From positions 68,714 to 132,713 of the forward strand of contig CAVTPZ010000013.1 of the NCBI GenBank assembly GCA_963736685.1: a DNA stretch of 64,000 nt, written 5' to 3'. Source of the DNA: DASUPK01 sp963736685. GTDB lineage: Bacteria > Actinomycetota > Thermoleophilia > Solirubrobacterales > 70-9. The translations under genes and the position numbers were made by a program. The notes beneath the pieces are model-generated. The model saw nothing but the letters and a program-made list of their open reading frames with translations, ran no database searches and was not told the DNA's origin. Below are positions 15,892 to 24,253 of the stretch, one piece after another (position 1 is the stretch's first letter; each line of letters starts with the position of its first letter).

Positions 15892-16795
15892 GCTTCGGCT
15901 TCGCGACGACCTCCCGGCGCCCGAACCGGGCGAGGGGCAGATCGCCGTTCGAGTCCACTCCTCATCAGTGAACCCGGTGGATGCCGCCGTGGCCGGCGGC
16001 ATGATGCGCGACTTCGCCGAGTACCGGTTCCCCATAACCCTCGGCAGGGACTTCGCCGGAGTCGTCGAGGCCGTCGGCGCCGGTGTGGACTCCTTTGAAG
16101 GCGGCGAGGAAGTCTTCGGGTTCGCGCCGGCCGTTGACCCGGACGTCCACGGTGGCGCCTGGACGGAGATCGCCGTCGTCCCGGCCGGGCAGGCTGCCCG
16201 GAAACCGGAGAGCGTTGACTTCGCAAGCGCCGGTGCCGCTCCGGTCGCCGCCCTGACCGCGATGGCCGCGATCGAGGCGCTCCAGATCCAGACTGGTGAG
16301 ACCGTCCTGATCGTCGGCGCCGCGGGAGGAGTCGGGTGCTTCGCCGTTCAGCTGGCAAAGCGCGCAGGCGCGCACATCATCGCCCCAGGACTCCCGGAGG
16401 ACGAGGGATTTCTGGTCGACCTGGGCGTGGCTCACGTGATCTCCCGAGACGGCGATGTCGTCGCCCAGACCCGCGAGCTCGAGGACGGTGGCGTCGCGGT
16501 CCTGATCGACGCCGTCTCCCGCACCCCGGACGAGCTCGAGGTCTTCGCGGCAGCCCTCGCCCAAGGCGGACGCGCAGCCTCTCCCGTGGGGGCAGCCGGC
16601 GCTGGCCCCGGCCGTCACAACATCGGCGGGTCGACGGACGACGGTGCCTTGGACGAACTCGGCCGGCTCCTGGCCGACGGCGCCCTCAGCGTTCCCATCC
16701 AGAGGACCTACCCCCTCGAGGAGGCCGGGGCCGCGCTGTCCGATCTCCAGGCGAAGCACACCCAGGGCAAGCTCGCCATCGCGGTAGCCCCGTAG
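15857..16795 (+). CDS. NADP-dependent medium-chain (quinone) oxidoreductase
   Basis: A 312-residue medium-chain reductase/zinc-independent alcohol dehydrogenase-like protein. It has the N-terminal GroES-like fold (VRVHSSSVNPVDAAVAGG), the conserved GRDFAGVVEAVG, and a Rossmann NADP site VLIVGAAGGVGCFAVQLA. Structural zinc cysteines are missing, as in quinone oxidoreductases. The start overlaps the end of the preceding gene by 35 bp in another frame. Substrate unknown. Confidence 0.85.
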   Translation: MKAIVLEDFDSELRLRDDLPAPEPGEGQIAVRVHSSSVNPVDAAVAGGMMRDFAEYRFPITLGRDFAGVVEAVGAGVDSFEGGEEVFGFAPAVDPDVHGGAWTEIAVVPAGQAARKPESVDFASAGAAPVAALTAMAAIEALQIQTGETVLIVGAAGGVGCFAVQLAKRAGAHIIAPGLPEDEGFLVDLGVAHVISRDGDVVAQTRELEDGGVAVLIDAVSRTPDELEVFAAALAQGGRAASPVGAAGAGPGRHNIGGSTDDGALDELGRLLADGALSVPIQRTYPLEEAGAALSDLQAKHTQGKLAIAVAP

Positions 16796-16829
16796 CGCTC
16801 TCGCTCAGCTCCGTATCTATCCTTGCCGC

Positions 16830-18494
16830 ATGGCGACCCGGCCAAAGGACGAGCAGCGGGATGCGGTCGACGAGGACCTCGATCGCTACATCGCACCGGT
16901 GCTCCCCGAGGACGAGCGCGAGGGCCGGGTCATCACCGACTCGGGCATTGACATCAAGCGCCTCTACGAGGAGGACGACCTCAAGCCGGGCCTGCAGGAG
17001 CGCCTCGGTGAGCCGGGCGAGTACCCCTTCACCCGCGGCATCCATCCCGGGATGTACCGGGACCGGCTCTGGACGATGCGCCAGTACGCCGGCTTCGCCA
17101 GCCCGGAGGACACGAACGAGCGCTACCGCTACCTGACCGAGCACGGCTCGACCGGGCTCTCGATGGCCTTCGACCTGCCGACCCAGCTCGGCCGCGACTC
17201 CGACGATCCGCTCTGCCAGGGCGAGGTCGGCCGCACCGGCGTCCCGATCGACACGATCGAGGACATGCGGATCTGCTTCGACCAGATCTCGCTCGCCGAG
17301 GTCTCGACCTCGATGACGATCAACGCCCCCGCCGCGATCCTCCTGCTCCTCTACGAGCTCGTCGGCGAGGAGCAGGGCATCCCGTCGGCGGAGCTGCGGG
17401 GCACGGTCCAGAACGACGTGCTCAAGGAGTACATCTCGCGCGGCAACTACATCTACCCGCCGGAGCCGACGATGCGGCTCACCACCGACATCTTCGCCTA
17501 CTGCGACGAGAACGTGCCGAAGTGGAACACGATCTCGATCTCGGGCTACCACATGCGCGAGAAGGGCTGCTCGGCGGTCCAGGAGGTCGCCTTCACCCTC
17601 GCCAACGCGATCGCCTACGTCGAGGGCGGCATCGCCGCCGGGCTCGACGTGAACAAGTTCGGCCAGCGGCTCGCCTTCTTCTTCAACGGCCACAACAACG
17701 TCTTCCAGGAGATCGCCAAGTTCCGAGCCGTCCGGCGGATGTGGGCGAAGATCATGCGGGACCGCTTCGGCGCCACCGACGAGAAGGCGCAGATGATCCG
17801 TTTCCACACCCAGACGGGCGGGGTGACCCTCCAGGCCCAGCAGCCGGAGGTGAACATCATCCGCGTCGCGCTCCAGGGCTTCGCCGCGGTCGCCGGCGGG
17901 ACGCAGTCGCTGCACACCAACGGCTTCGACGAGGCATTGGCCCTGCCGACCGAGCGCTCCGCCCGGATCGCGCTCCGCACCCAGCAGGTGCTCGCGCACG
18001 AATCCGGCGTCGCCGACACCGTGGACCCCTTCGCAGGCTCCTACTTCATCGAGTCGCTCACCGACGAGGTCGAGGAGCGCTCTTGGGAGCTGATGCAGAA
18101 GGTCGAGGACCTCGGCGGCTCGGTGAACGCCCTCGAGTTCATGCAGCGCGAGATCGAGGAGTCGGCGAACTCCTACCAGGAGCGATACCGGACCGGCCAG
18201 GACATCATCGTCGGGGTCAACAAGTACGTCACCGACGTGGTCGATGACGTCGACATCCTCAAGGTCGACCCGGAGTCCGAGAGGCGCCAGCTCGCTCGCC
18301 TCGCGAAGTTCAAGGAGGCGCGTGACCAGAAGATCCTCGATGAGCGGCTCCAGTCCCTGCGCGACGTGGCGCAGGGCGACGGCAACCTGCTGCCGCCGAT
18401 CAAGGAGGCACTCCGAGCCGGCGGCTCGATCGGCGATGTCTGCAACGCAATGCGCGACGTCTTCGGCGAGTACCGCGGCGGCGCGTTTTTCTAG
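16830..18494 (+). CDS. methylmalonyl-CoA mutase family large-subunit (substrate-binding) protein
   Basis: A 554-residue protein covering only the TIM-barrel acyl-CoA-binding part of B12-dependent mutases; the cobalamin-binding domain must come from a separate gene outside the window. The motif YPFTRGIHPGMY, then TMRQYAGF with the Tyr of methylmalonyl-CoA mutases, favours that substrate over 2-hydroxyisobutyryl-CoA. Other blocks are GLSMAFDLPTQLG and RFHTQTGGVTL. It converts (R)-methylmalonyl-CoA to succinyl-CoA, in line with pccB and sucCD nearby. A TATCTAT box 9-10 nt before the ATG suggests a leaderless message. Confidence 0.9.
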   Translation: MATRPKDEQRDAVDEDLDRYIAPVLPEDEREGRVITDSGIDIKRLYEEDDLKPGLQERLGEPGEYPFTRGIHPGMYRDRLWTMRQYAGFASPEDTNERYRYLTEHGSTGLSMAFDLPTQLGRDSDDPLCQGEVGRTGVPIDTIEDMRICFDQISLAEVSTSMTINAPAAILLLLYELVGEEQGIPSAELRGTVQNDVLKEYISRGNYIYPPEPTMRLTTDIFAYCDENVPKWNTISISGYHMREKGCSAVQEVAFTLANAIAYVEGGIAAGLDVNKFGQRLAFFFNGHNNVFQEIAKFRAVRRMWAKIMRDRFGATDEKAQMIRFHTQTGGVTLQAQQPEVNIIRVALQGFAAVAGGTQSLHTNGFDEALALPTERSARIALRTQQVLAHESGVADTVDPFAGSYFIESLTDEVEERSWELMQKVEDLGGSVNALEFMQREIEESANSYQERYRTGQDIIVGVNKYVTDVVDDVDILKVDPESERRQLARLAKFKEARDQKILDERLQSLRDVAQGDGNLLPPIKEALRAGGSIGDVCNAMRDVFGEYRGGAFF

Positions 18495-18535
18495 CGGCCG
18501 TGGTGGAGAGAGACGCCGGCGGGCTGCCGGAAGCC

Positions 18536-19747
18536 ATGGAACGGATCCCGGCGCTGGACGGCTTTCGCGGTTGGGCGGCGCTCGGGATCGTCAGCCTGCA
18601 CGTGCTGGGCCTCTGGGTCATCCTGCAGGGGAACGGCAGCGCCGTCGAGATCCTCGCTGATGGCACTGTCGGTCAGGTGCTCGGCGCCTTCTTCATCATC
18701 AGCGGCTTCGGGCTCTTCCGGCAGGTGGTCGCCGCAGGGCGAGCTCGGCAGCGTCGCGAGCTTCTACCGTCGCCGGGCCGCCAGGATTTATCCCGGTTAC
18801 TGGCTCTGCCTCGTCGTCCTGTTGGTGGCGATGGCGATCCACATGCCGGACTTCGCTGTGACCCCGAGCGCGTTCGACCTCGTGGTCCAGTTCCGGGCCT
18901 GCAGATGCCCGTACGCCTCTTCGACACCGCCCCCCAGATCGGGTTCGCGGTCGATACGGCCTTCTGGTTCGTCTCCGTGCTCCTCGCCTTCTACCTCGTG
19001 TTCCCCCTGATCGCGCGCGCCTACTACCGCCATCCCTGGTTCGGGCTGCTCACCGCCGCCCTCATCTCAATCGCTTGGAGGGAATCCGTCACGCACCTGC
19101 CGGGTGTCTTCGATGCGATCCAGATCCAGGACAATCCTGAGGCGGTCTCGAGGATCTTCAACGTGCTCCTCATCGACCAGTTCCCGGGCTGGGCGTTCAC
19201 GTTCACGACCGGAATGACTCTGGCCTGGACCTACGAGCGCGTTCGCGCCATGCGATCCGACTTGGCGCTCGAGCGCGCCGCGCTGCGGCTTTTCCCTCTG
19301 GTCCTCGCACTGCTCGCCCTGGCCATCTATCTGATCGGCAACCGGGCGGCGGACGTGCACGGGGCTCTCGCCCCCACGGTCGCTCGCGGGTCCATTCTGA
19401 TCCCGCTCCTCTGGTCGGCCGCGGTCGGCGCCGCAATGCTCCTGGTGCTGGTCGGTCCTGACTGGATGCGCATCCCGTTCGTCAACCGCCCGATCAGGTG
19501 GCTCGGCGAGCTCAGCTACGGGATCTTCTTGATCCAGGCGGCGGTCATCGTCTATATGATCACCGTGTTCCCGGGCTGGGTCGACGCGGGAGCGGTAAAG
19601 ACCGGGCTCTTCTACCTCGCCGTCCTCGGCACGTCGATCGTCTACTCGATGTTGTCCCGCCGGTTCGTCGAGTTGCCGGTGGCGGAATGGGCCGCCGGAA
19701 GGGCCACGACCTCGCAGACCGCCCAGCCGGGGACGGGCGCGCCGTGA
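18536..19747 (+). CDS. acyltransferase 3 family membrane protein with compensated frameshifts
   Basis: An OafA/YrhL-type O-acyltransferase with about ten membrane segments, starting MERIPALDGFRGWAALGIV. The frame as written stays open. However, residues about 65-120 are Arg/Pro-rich nonsense in this frame, while the +1 frame reads GSVASFYRRRAARIYPGYW and continues the family sequence. Two opposite indels, near 18735 and 18900, would restore a normal protein. It probably acetylates surface glycans. A GTG at 18500 is an alternative start. A damaged paralogue follows directly. Confidence 0.75.
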   Translation: MERIPALDGFRGWAALGIVSLHVLGLWVILQGNGSAVEILADGTVGQVLGAFFIISGFGLFRQVVAAGRARQRRELLPSPGRQDLSRLLALPRRPVGGDGDPHAGLRCDPERVRPRGPVPGLQMPVRLFDTAPQIGFAVDTAFWFVSVLLAFYLVFPLIARAYYRHPWFGLLTAALISIAWRESVTHLPGVFDAIQIQDNPEAVSRIFNVLLIDQFPGWAFTFTTGMTLAWTYERVRAMRSDLALERAALRLFPLVLALLALAIYLIGNRAADVHGALAPTVARGSILIPLLWSAAVGAAMLLVLVGPDWMRIPFVNRPIRWLGELSYGIFLIQAAVIVYMITVFPGWVDAGAVKTGLFYLAVLGTSIVYSMLSRRFVELPVAEWAAGRATTSQTAQPGTGAP

Positions 19748-19748
19748 G

Positions 19749-20930
19749 TTGACCTCGCCGGCCTCCATCCCATCGGGCCGCATGCCCGTCCTCGACGGGT
19801 TCCGCGGCTACGCGATTCTGGGCATCGTGAGCCTGCACGTCGGCATCGGGCTCGAAGGTGATCCTGCAGGGGAAGGAGGGTCCGCTCCAAACGCTTGCCT
19901 ACGGCATCCTCGGCAACGTCGTCGACGCCTTCTTCATCATCTGCGGCTTCGTGCTCTTCATGCAGGTGATCTCGGAGGAGGCGACGTGGGCGGTGCCGGG
20001 CGCTTCGTACCGCCGGCGATTCATTCGGATCTACCCCGCCTACTGGCTCAGCCTGGTGGCCGTCCTGATCGCGATGGCGCTATATCTCCCCGGGCCAGGC
20101 GACCTACATTCCTGCGCCGGCTCCTGCGATCTGCCGATCCATTTCACCGCGCTCCAGATGCCGATCCGGCTCTTCGACGGCACCTTTCAGATCGGGCTCG
20201 GGATCAACGGCGCGCTCTGGATGGTCTCGGTGATCGTCTGCTTCTACTTCGTCTTCCCGTTCATCGCCCGGTCCTACTACCGGCATCCACTGGCTGGGCT
20301 GGCCATTCGGCTGGCTGATCACCCTCGGGTGGAGAGCTGGCTGTGATCCACCTGCCGGGCGTCTGGGGCTCGATCACAGCAACGAGGCGACCTGGATCGG
20401 CCAGCTGATCGCACGGACGAACTGCCGGGATGGGCGTTCTCCTTCGCGCTGGGCATGACCGGCGCCTGGGCGTACGTCGAGATTGGAAGGTCCTGCTTCA
20501 GCGACTGCGGACAGGGCGCTGATCGCCTTTGCGCTCTCCCTCGCTCGCCGCGATCTGCGCCTACTTCTACGGCCGTCACGCATCGACGCCTCCACCGGGA
20601 TCATCGGCGGCAGCACCGCCCGCAGGGAGACGCCCGTCCTGACGATGGTCTTCTCCGCGTCCCGCGCGGCCTGATGGCTTCCGCCATTCTCGCGGCCCCT
20701 CTGGCTGCAGCGGCCCTTCGAGAACAGGCCGAGCGGCCAAGCTCGCCGGGGTCAGCTACGGGATCTATCTGATCCACCTGGTCGTCGCCTGGTACGTCGG
20801 CCTCATCTGGCTCGACCTGCCACGGACGGCAGCTGAAGGCGGCCCTCCTCTGGTTCGGGACCGTTATCCGCGATCTCAATCGCCTACGCCTGGAGCCTCG
20901 CGGCGCTTCGTCGAGGCCCCGGTGGCAAGA
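19749..20930 (+). pseudogene. second acyltransferase 3 gene, decayed by multiple frameshifts
   Basis: A tandem paralogue of the preceding gene. Pieces in order are MPVLDGFRGYAILGIVSLHV (frame one), then FFIICGFVLF and YRRRFIRIYPAYWLSLVAVL through SYYRHPLAGLAI (frame two, to about 20300). After that come VIHLPGVWGSI, ELPGWAFSFALGMTGAWAYV, VSYGIYLIHLVVAWYV and RRFVEAPVA in changing frames. At least four indels and several short gaps are needed to rebuild a full protein. Unlike copy one it cannot be read through. Order and residues follow copy one closely, so it is a recent duplicate or an assembly artefact between paralogues. Confidence 0.75.
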
Positions 20931-21014
20931 GCTGGGTGCTGTCATCGCGGAGAGGGGCGAGGCCGAAGCGGCGTCGTGGTCGCCCCGAAGAGCCGCGACA
21001 GCCAGCTGGGCACG

Positions 21015-21020
21015 TAGAAT
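21015..21020 (+). promoter_or_regulatory. -10 box of a leaderless pccB promoter
   Basis: TAGAAT ends 9 nt before the pccB ATG at 21030, and no ribosome binding site lies between. This fits a transcript that begins at the start codon. Confidence 0.55.
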
Positions 21021-21029
21021 CGCCGCCCA

Positions 21030-22598
21030 ATGAGAGAGAAGAACCCCGTCACCCATGAGGAGAAGCTCGCCTACCTCCGCGAACTGCGCGAGGAGGCGAT
21101 CCACGCGGGCTCCGAGGAAGCCGTCGAGAAGCAGCACGCCAAGGGCAAGCTCACCGCCCGGGAGCGGATCGAGAAGCTGCTCGACCCGGGCTCCTTCGAG
21201 GAGCTCGACACCTTCGTCCGCCACCGGACCTACGAGTTCGAGATGGACAAGCGGCGCCCCTACGGCGACGCGGTCGTGACGGGCTACGGCACGATCGACG
21301 GGCGCACCGTCTTCGTCTTCTCTCAGGACTTCACGGTCTTCGGCGGCTCCCTCGGCGAGGTGATGGCGGAGAAGATGGTCAAGGTCATGGACCTTGCCGC
21401 CAAGGTGGGTGCGCCTGTGATCGGCATCAACGACTCCGGCGGCGCGCGGATCCAGGAGGGCGTTGTCTCCCTGGGCGCTTACGGCGATGTCTTTGTCCGC
21501 AACGTCCAATGCTCGGGCGTGATCCCGCAGATCAGCCTGATCATGGGCCCCTGTGCCGGCGGCGCCGTCTATTCCCCCGCCATGACCGACTTCATCTTCA
21601 TGGTCAAGGAGACCTCCCACATGTTCATCACCGGCCCCGAGGTGATCAAGACGGTGACCGGAGAGGAGGTCGAGTTCGAGGAGCTCGGCGGGGCGATGAG
21701 CCACAACTCCAAGTCGGGTGTCGCGCACTTCGCCGCCGACGACGAGGAGCAGTGCCTCGCGGATGCCCGCTACCTGATGAGCTTCCTGCCGCTCAACAAC
21801 CTCGAGCTGCCGCCGCGCGTCGAGCCGACCGATGATCCCGAGCGTGAGGATCCGGAGCTCGACACGCTCGTGCCCGACGACCCACAGAAGCCGTACGACA
21901 TGCGCGAGGTCGTTGCCCGGATCGTGGACGACGGCGAGTTTTTCGAGGTCCACGAGCATTTCGCCAAGAACATCATCTGCGGCTTCTCGCGCCTCGACGG
22001 CCACCCGGTCGGCATCGTCGGCAATCAGCCCGCCTTCCTCGCCGGAGTGCTCGACATCGAGGCCTCCGAGAAGGCCGCGCGCTTCGTCCGCACCTGCGAC
22101 GCCTTCAACGTCCCGCTGCTCACCTTCACCGACGTCCCCGGCTTCCTGCCCGGGACCTCGCAGGAGTGGGGCGGGATCATTCGCCACGGGGCCAAGCTGC
22201 TCTACGCGTTCACCGAGGCGACCGTCCCGAAGCTCACGGTCGTCACCCGCAAGGCCTACGGCGGCGCCTACGACGTCATGAACTCCAAGCACATGCTCGC
22301 CGACTTCAATTTCGCCTGGCCGACCGCGGAGGTGGCCGTGATGGGACCGGAGGGCGCGGTCAACATCATCTACCGCCGCGACCTGGCCAAGTCGCCGACG
22401 CCCGACGAGCGCCGGTCCAAGCTGATCGACGACTACAAGGCCCACTTCGCCAACCCGTACTCGGCTGCAGAGCGCGGCTACATCGACGACGTGATCGAGC
22501 CGCACCAGACGCGGCCCAAGCTGATCCGCGCGCTCCGGACCCTCCAGACGAAGCGGGTCGAAGGGCCCAAGCGCAAGCACGGCAACATCCCTCTCTAG
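21030..22598 (+). CDS. pccB: acyl-CoA (propionyl-CoA) carboxylase beta subunit
   Basis: A 522-residue carboxyltransferase subunit with the two crotonase-like halves. The first half has GGSLGEVMAEKM, DSGGARIQEGV and GPCAGGAVYSPA; the second has TFTDVPGFLPG, RKAYGGAYDVM and AVMGPEGAVNI. It transfers CO2 from carboxybiotin to an acyl-CoA, probably propionyl-CoA given the mutase upstream. The AccA-type partner lies 10 kb away at 32769. The stop overlaps the GTG of the epsilon-like subunit. Confidence 0.93.
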   Translation: MREKNPVTHEEKLAYLRELREEAIHAGSEEAVEKQHAKGKLTARERIEKLLDPGSFEELDTFVRHRTYEFEMDKRRPYGDAVVTGYGTIDGRTVFVFSQDFTVFGGSLGEVMAEKMVKVMDLAAKVGAPVIGINDSGGARIQEGVVSLGAYGDVFVRNVQCSGVIPQISLIMGPCAGGAVYSPAMTDFIFMVKETSHMFITGPEVIKTVTGEEVEFEELGGAMSHNSKSGVAHFAADDEEQCLADARYLMSFLPLNNLELPPRVEPTDDPEREDPELDTLVPDDPQKPYDMREVVARIVDDGEFFEVHEHFAKNIICGFSRLDGHPVGIVGNQPAFLAGVLDIEASEKAARFVRTCDAFNVPLLTFTDVPGFLPGTSQEWGGIIRHGAKLLYAFTEATVPKLTVVTRKAYGGAYDVMNSKHMLADFNFAWPTAEVAVMGPEGAVNIIYRRDLAKSPTPDERRSKLIDDYKAHFANPYSAAERGYIDDVIEPHQTRPKLIRALRTLQTKRVEGPKRKHGNIPL

Positions 22599-22831
22599 TG
22601 GCGCGCAACGGCAAGCAGAGCCCTCCCCGGCCGCGGATCGAGGTCCAGAGCACTGCGGCGGAGCCCGACGAGGCCGCCGCCATCGCGGCCGCCCTCGAGC
22701 GCTTTCTCTGGGAGTCCGCCCCGGCGCCGGCTACGGCGCAGACCAGCCGCTGGCAACGGGCCGCGCTGAAGGAGGGCGTGAGCACCCCGCTCGGGCTCGG
22801 AAGCGGCTGGGGGATCGCGCCCGGTGCCTGA
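22598..22831 (+). CDS. acyl-CoA carboxylase epsilon-like small subunit
   Basis: A 77-residue protein whose GTG shares one base with the pccB stop codon (TAGTG), a strong sign of coupling. It has EPDEAAAIAAALERFLWE, an Ala/Pro linker, SRWQRAALKEGVS and a Gly-rich end. This resembles actinobacterial AccE/PccE epsilon subunits, which stabilise the alpha-beta complex. Sequence conservation in that family is low, so the assignment rests on size, pattern and position. Confidence 0.78.
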   Translation: MARNGKQSPPRPRIEVQSTAAEPDEAAAIAAALERFLWESAPAPATAQTSRWQRAALKEGVSTPLGLGSGWGIAPGA

Positions 22832-22837
22832 GCGAGC

Positions 22838-22866
22838 TTGTACGACGGCCGCAAGTGCAATAGAAC
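22838..22866 (+). promoter_or_regulatory. sigma-A type promoter of the dodecin gene
   Basis: TTGTAC (22838-22843), a 17-nt spacer and TAGAAC (22861-22866) form a good housekeeping promoter. The -10 box lies within an inverted repeat with perfect 7-nt arms, GCAAGTG (22851-22857) and CACTTGC (22866-22872). A regulator could therefore act there. Confidence 0.6.
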
Positions 22867-22908
22867 ACTTGCCGCAAACCATCGCTTGGCTGACGAAGAG
22901 GAGGCCGT

Positions 22909-23118
22909 GTGGCCGTCGTAAAGATCATTGAGCTGGTCGGAAGCTCCAAGAAGTCTTCGGATGACGCCGCGCAGCAGGCGCTGAAGCAGGCGCAGAGCTC
23001 GCTTCGGAACATTCGCGCGATCGACGTCGTCTCCACCGGGCTGCGCGGAGAGAACCTCGACGAGTGGCGCGCCCACGTCCGCGTGGCGTTCCTCGTCGAG
23101 GGCTCAGACGTCGACTGA
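22909..23118 (+). CDS. dodecin family flavin-binding protein
   Basis: A 69-residue dodecin. It reads VVKIIELVGSSKKSSDDAAQ, then SLRNIRAIDVVSTGL and a final strand WRAHVRVAFLVE. Members form hollow dodecamers that store or buffer flavins or CoA. The Trp of WRAHVRV fits the family position that stacks on the flavin ring. GTG 22909 is preceded by a purine-rich GAAGAGGAGG. A strong terminator follows. Confidence 0.92.
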   Translation: MAVVKIIELVGSSKKSSDDAAQQALKQAQSSLRNIRAIDVVSTGLRGENLDEWRAHVRVAFLVEGSDVD

Positions 23119-23134
23119 GCTTGGGAGGAGAGTT

Positions 23135-23169
23135 GGCGGCGGGCGGCCGGCAGGGCGGCGCCCGCCGCC
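23135..23169 (+). terminator. GC-rich hairpin after dodecin
   Basis: A perfect 11-bp stem (GGCGGCGGGCG with CGCCCGCCGCC) lies 17 nt after the dodecin stop and is followed by CTCTTGAT. It probably terminates the short dodecin transcript. Confidence 0.7.
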
Positions 23170-23293
23170 TCTTGATCGGCCGAGTGGACGGACGCTCAGG
23201 TTGATTCGTACACCCACGCGGCCTACGCTGGCCTGACAACCGACCAGGGGGTTGGCCATGTGCGGATGGATCCGCACGGAGGGAAGCATCAGG

Positions 23294-24064
23294 ATGGTGG
23301 GTGTCATTGCGCTGCTGGCAACCGCGGCGATCCTGTCGTTCGCGGGATCGGCGAGCGCGGTGCCCCTCGACTACACCTTCACCAGCAACAACCAGGGCTG
23401 GCAGCAGAGCCAGGACAACGGCAAGACATTCACGTCAGCCGGATTCGCGGCGAGCGGAGGCAACCCCGGTGGGCGGCTCACCGCCAGGGACACCGGTTCG
23501 GAGACCGGCTGCTCCACGGGAATCGAACCCTGCCAACTGCTCACCTTCTACAGCCCCTTCATCGACGAGAATCTCGGCGCCAACTACGGCGGCTCCGCCT
23601 CCTTCGACCTTCGCTCCAGCGTGACGCCGGCATTCGGAGCCGAGTTCTTCCTGCTTCCGGGCGGGCCCGACTACCTCGACGGGGTGATTCCGACGGACAC
23701 GGGCATCGGCTTTCACACGCTCTCGATACGACTCGATGAGACGGCGGACTGGAATGTCTGCCCCTATCTGGGCGGCGATTGCACCGAGCCCACCCAGGCC
23801 GTCTTCCAGAGCCTGATCGCCGACAGCGACGAGGTCGCGGTGATGGTCGACGTCGGCCCTGACGGGACCGGCGAGACCTACGACCTCGACAACGTGACCC
23901 TGACGGACGGCGGCCCGCCGCCTCCGCCTCCGGGAACTCCCCCTCCCAGGCAGAATTCGAAGAAGAAGAAGTGCAAGAAGCCCCGGAAGCGCGCCGCCGC
24001 CGCGAAGAAGGGCAAGTGCAAGAAGACGCGGCGGGTGGGGGACGTACTTCGACACCGGCAATGA
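23294..24064 (+). CDS. secreted protein with lysine-rich C-terminus
   Basis: A 256-residue protein with a signal peptide (MVGVIALLATAAILSFAGSASA). A beta-rich domain follows, with YTFTSNNQGWQQSQDNG at its start, resembling laminin-B/discoidin-like carbohydrate-binding folds. A Pro-rich linker then leads to a Lys/Arg/Cys stretch (KKKKCKKPRKR). Such basic tails recur in secreted Solirubrobacterales proteins. ATG 23294 has GGAGGG 10 nt upstream; ATG 23258 is an alternative that would give a longer N-terminus. Ligand and role unknown. Confidence 0.75.
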   Translation: MVGVIALLATAAILSFAGSASAVPLDYTFTSNNQGWQQSQDNGKTFTSAGFAASGGNPGGRLTARDTGSETGCSTGIEPCQLLTFYSPFIDENLGANYGGSASFDLRSSVTPAFGAEFFLLPGGPDYLDGVIPTDTGIGFHTLSIRLDETADWNVCPYLGGDCTEPTQAVFQSLIADSDEVAVMVDVGPDGTGETYDLDNVTLTDGGPPPPPPGTPPPRQNSKKKKCKKPRKRAAAAKKGKCKKTRRVGDVLRHRQ

Positions 24065-24088
24065 AGGAGGTCGGCCCAGCGGTCGTTT

Positions 24089-24196
24089 GCAGCCTTTCAG
24101 GTGCTATGGCCCCGTCAAGGCTGCAATCGGCGCCGTGCGGAGACTTTGGGTGCCTATGGACACCGAAGGTCTCCACGCGCCCCAGAGGAGCACGGC
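24089..24196. ncRNA. candidate structured RNA or bidirectional terminator region
   Basis: This 189-bp gap between convergent genes holds three nested or successive pairings. GCAGCCTT (24089-24096) pairs with AAGGCTGC (24117-24124). GCCGTGC (24132-24138) pairs with GCACGGC (24190-24196). Directly inside the latter, a 14-bp stem spans 24139-24174 (GGAGACTT with AGGTCTCC), with one mismatch and one wobble. It may be a double terminator or a stable non-coding RNA. Strand cannot be fixed. Confidence 0.35.
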
Positions 24197-24253
24197 AGCG
24201 TTCCGGCCCTCCCCCTTCATTGCCGCTGTTGACTTTCTCGGCGGGCCGCGGCC

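Noticed and set aside
20601..22580. 659-codon open frame opposite pccB
   Set aside because: The pccB frame on the plus strand has all family motifs; the minus frame is a GC-skew shadow.
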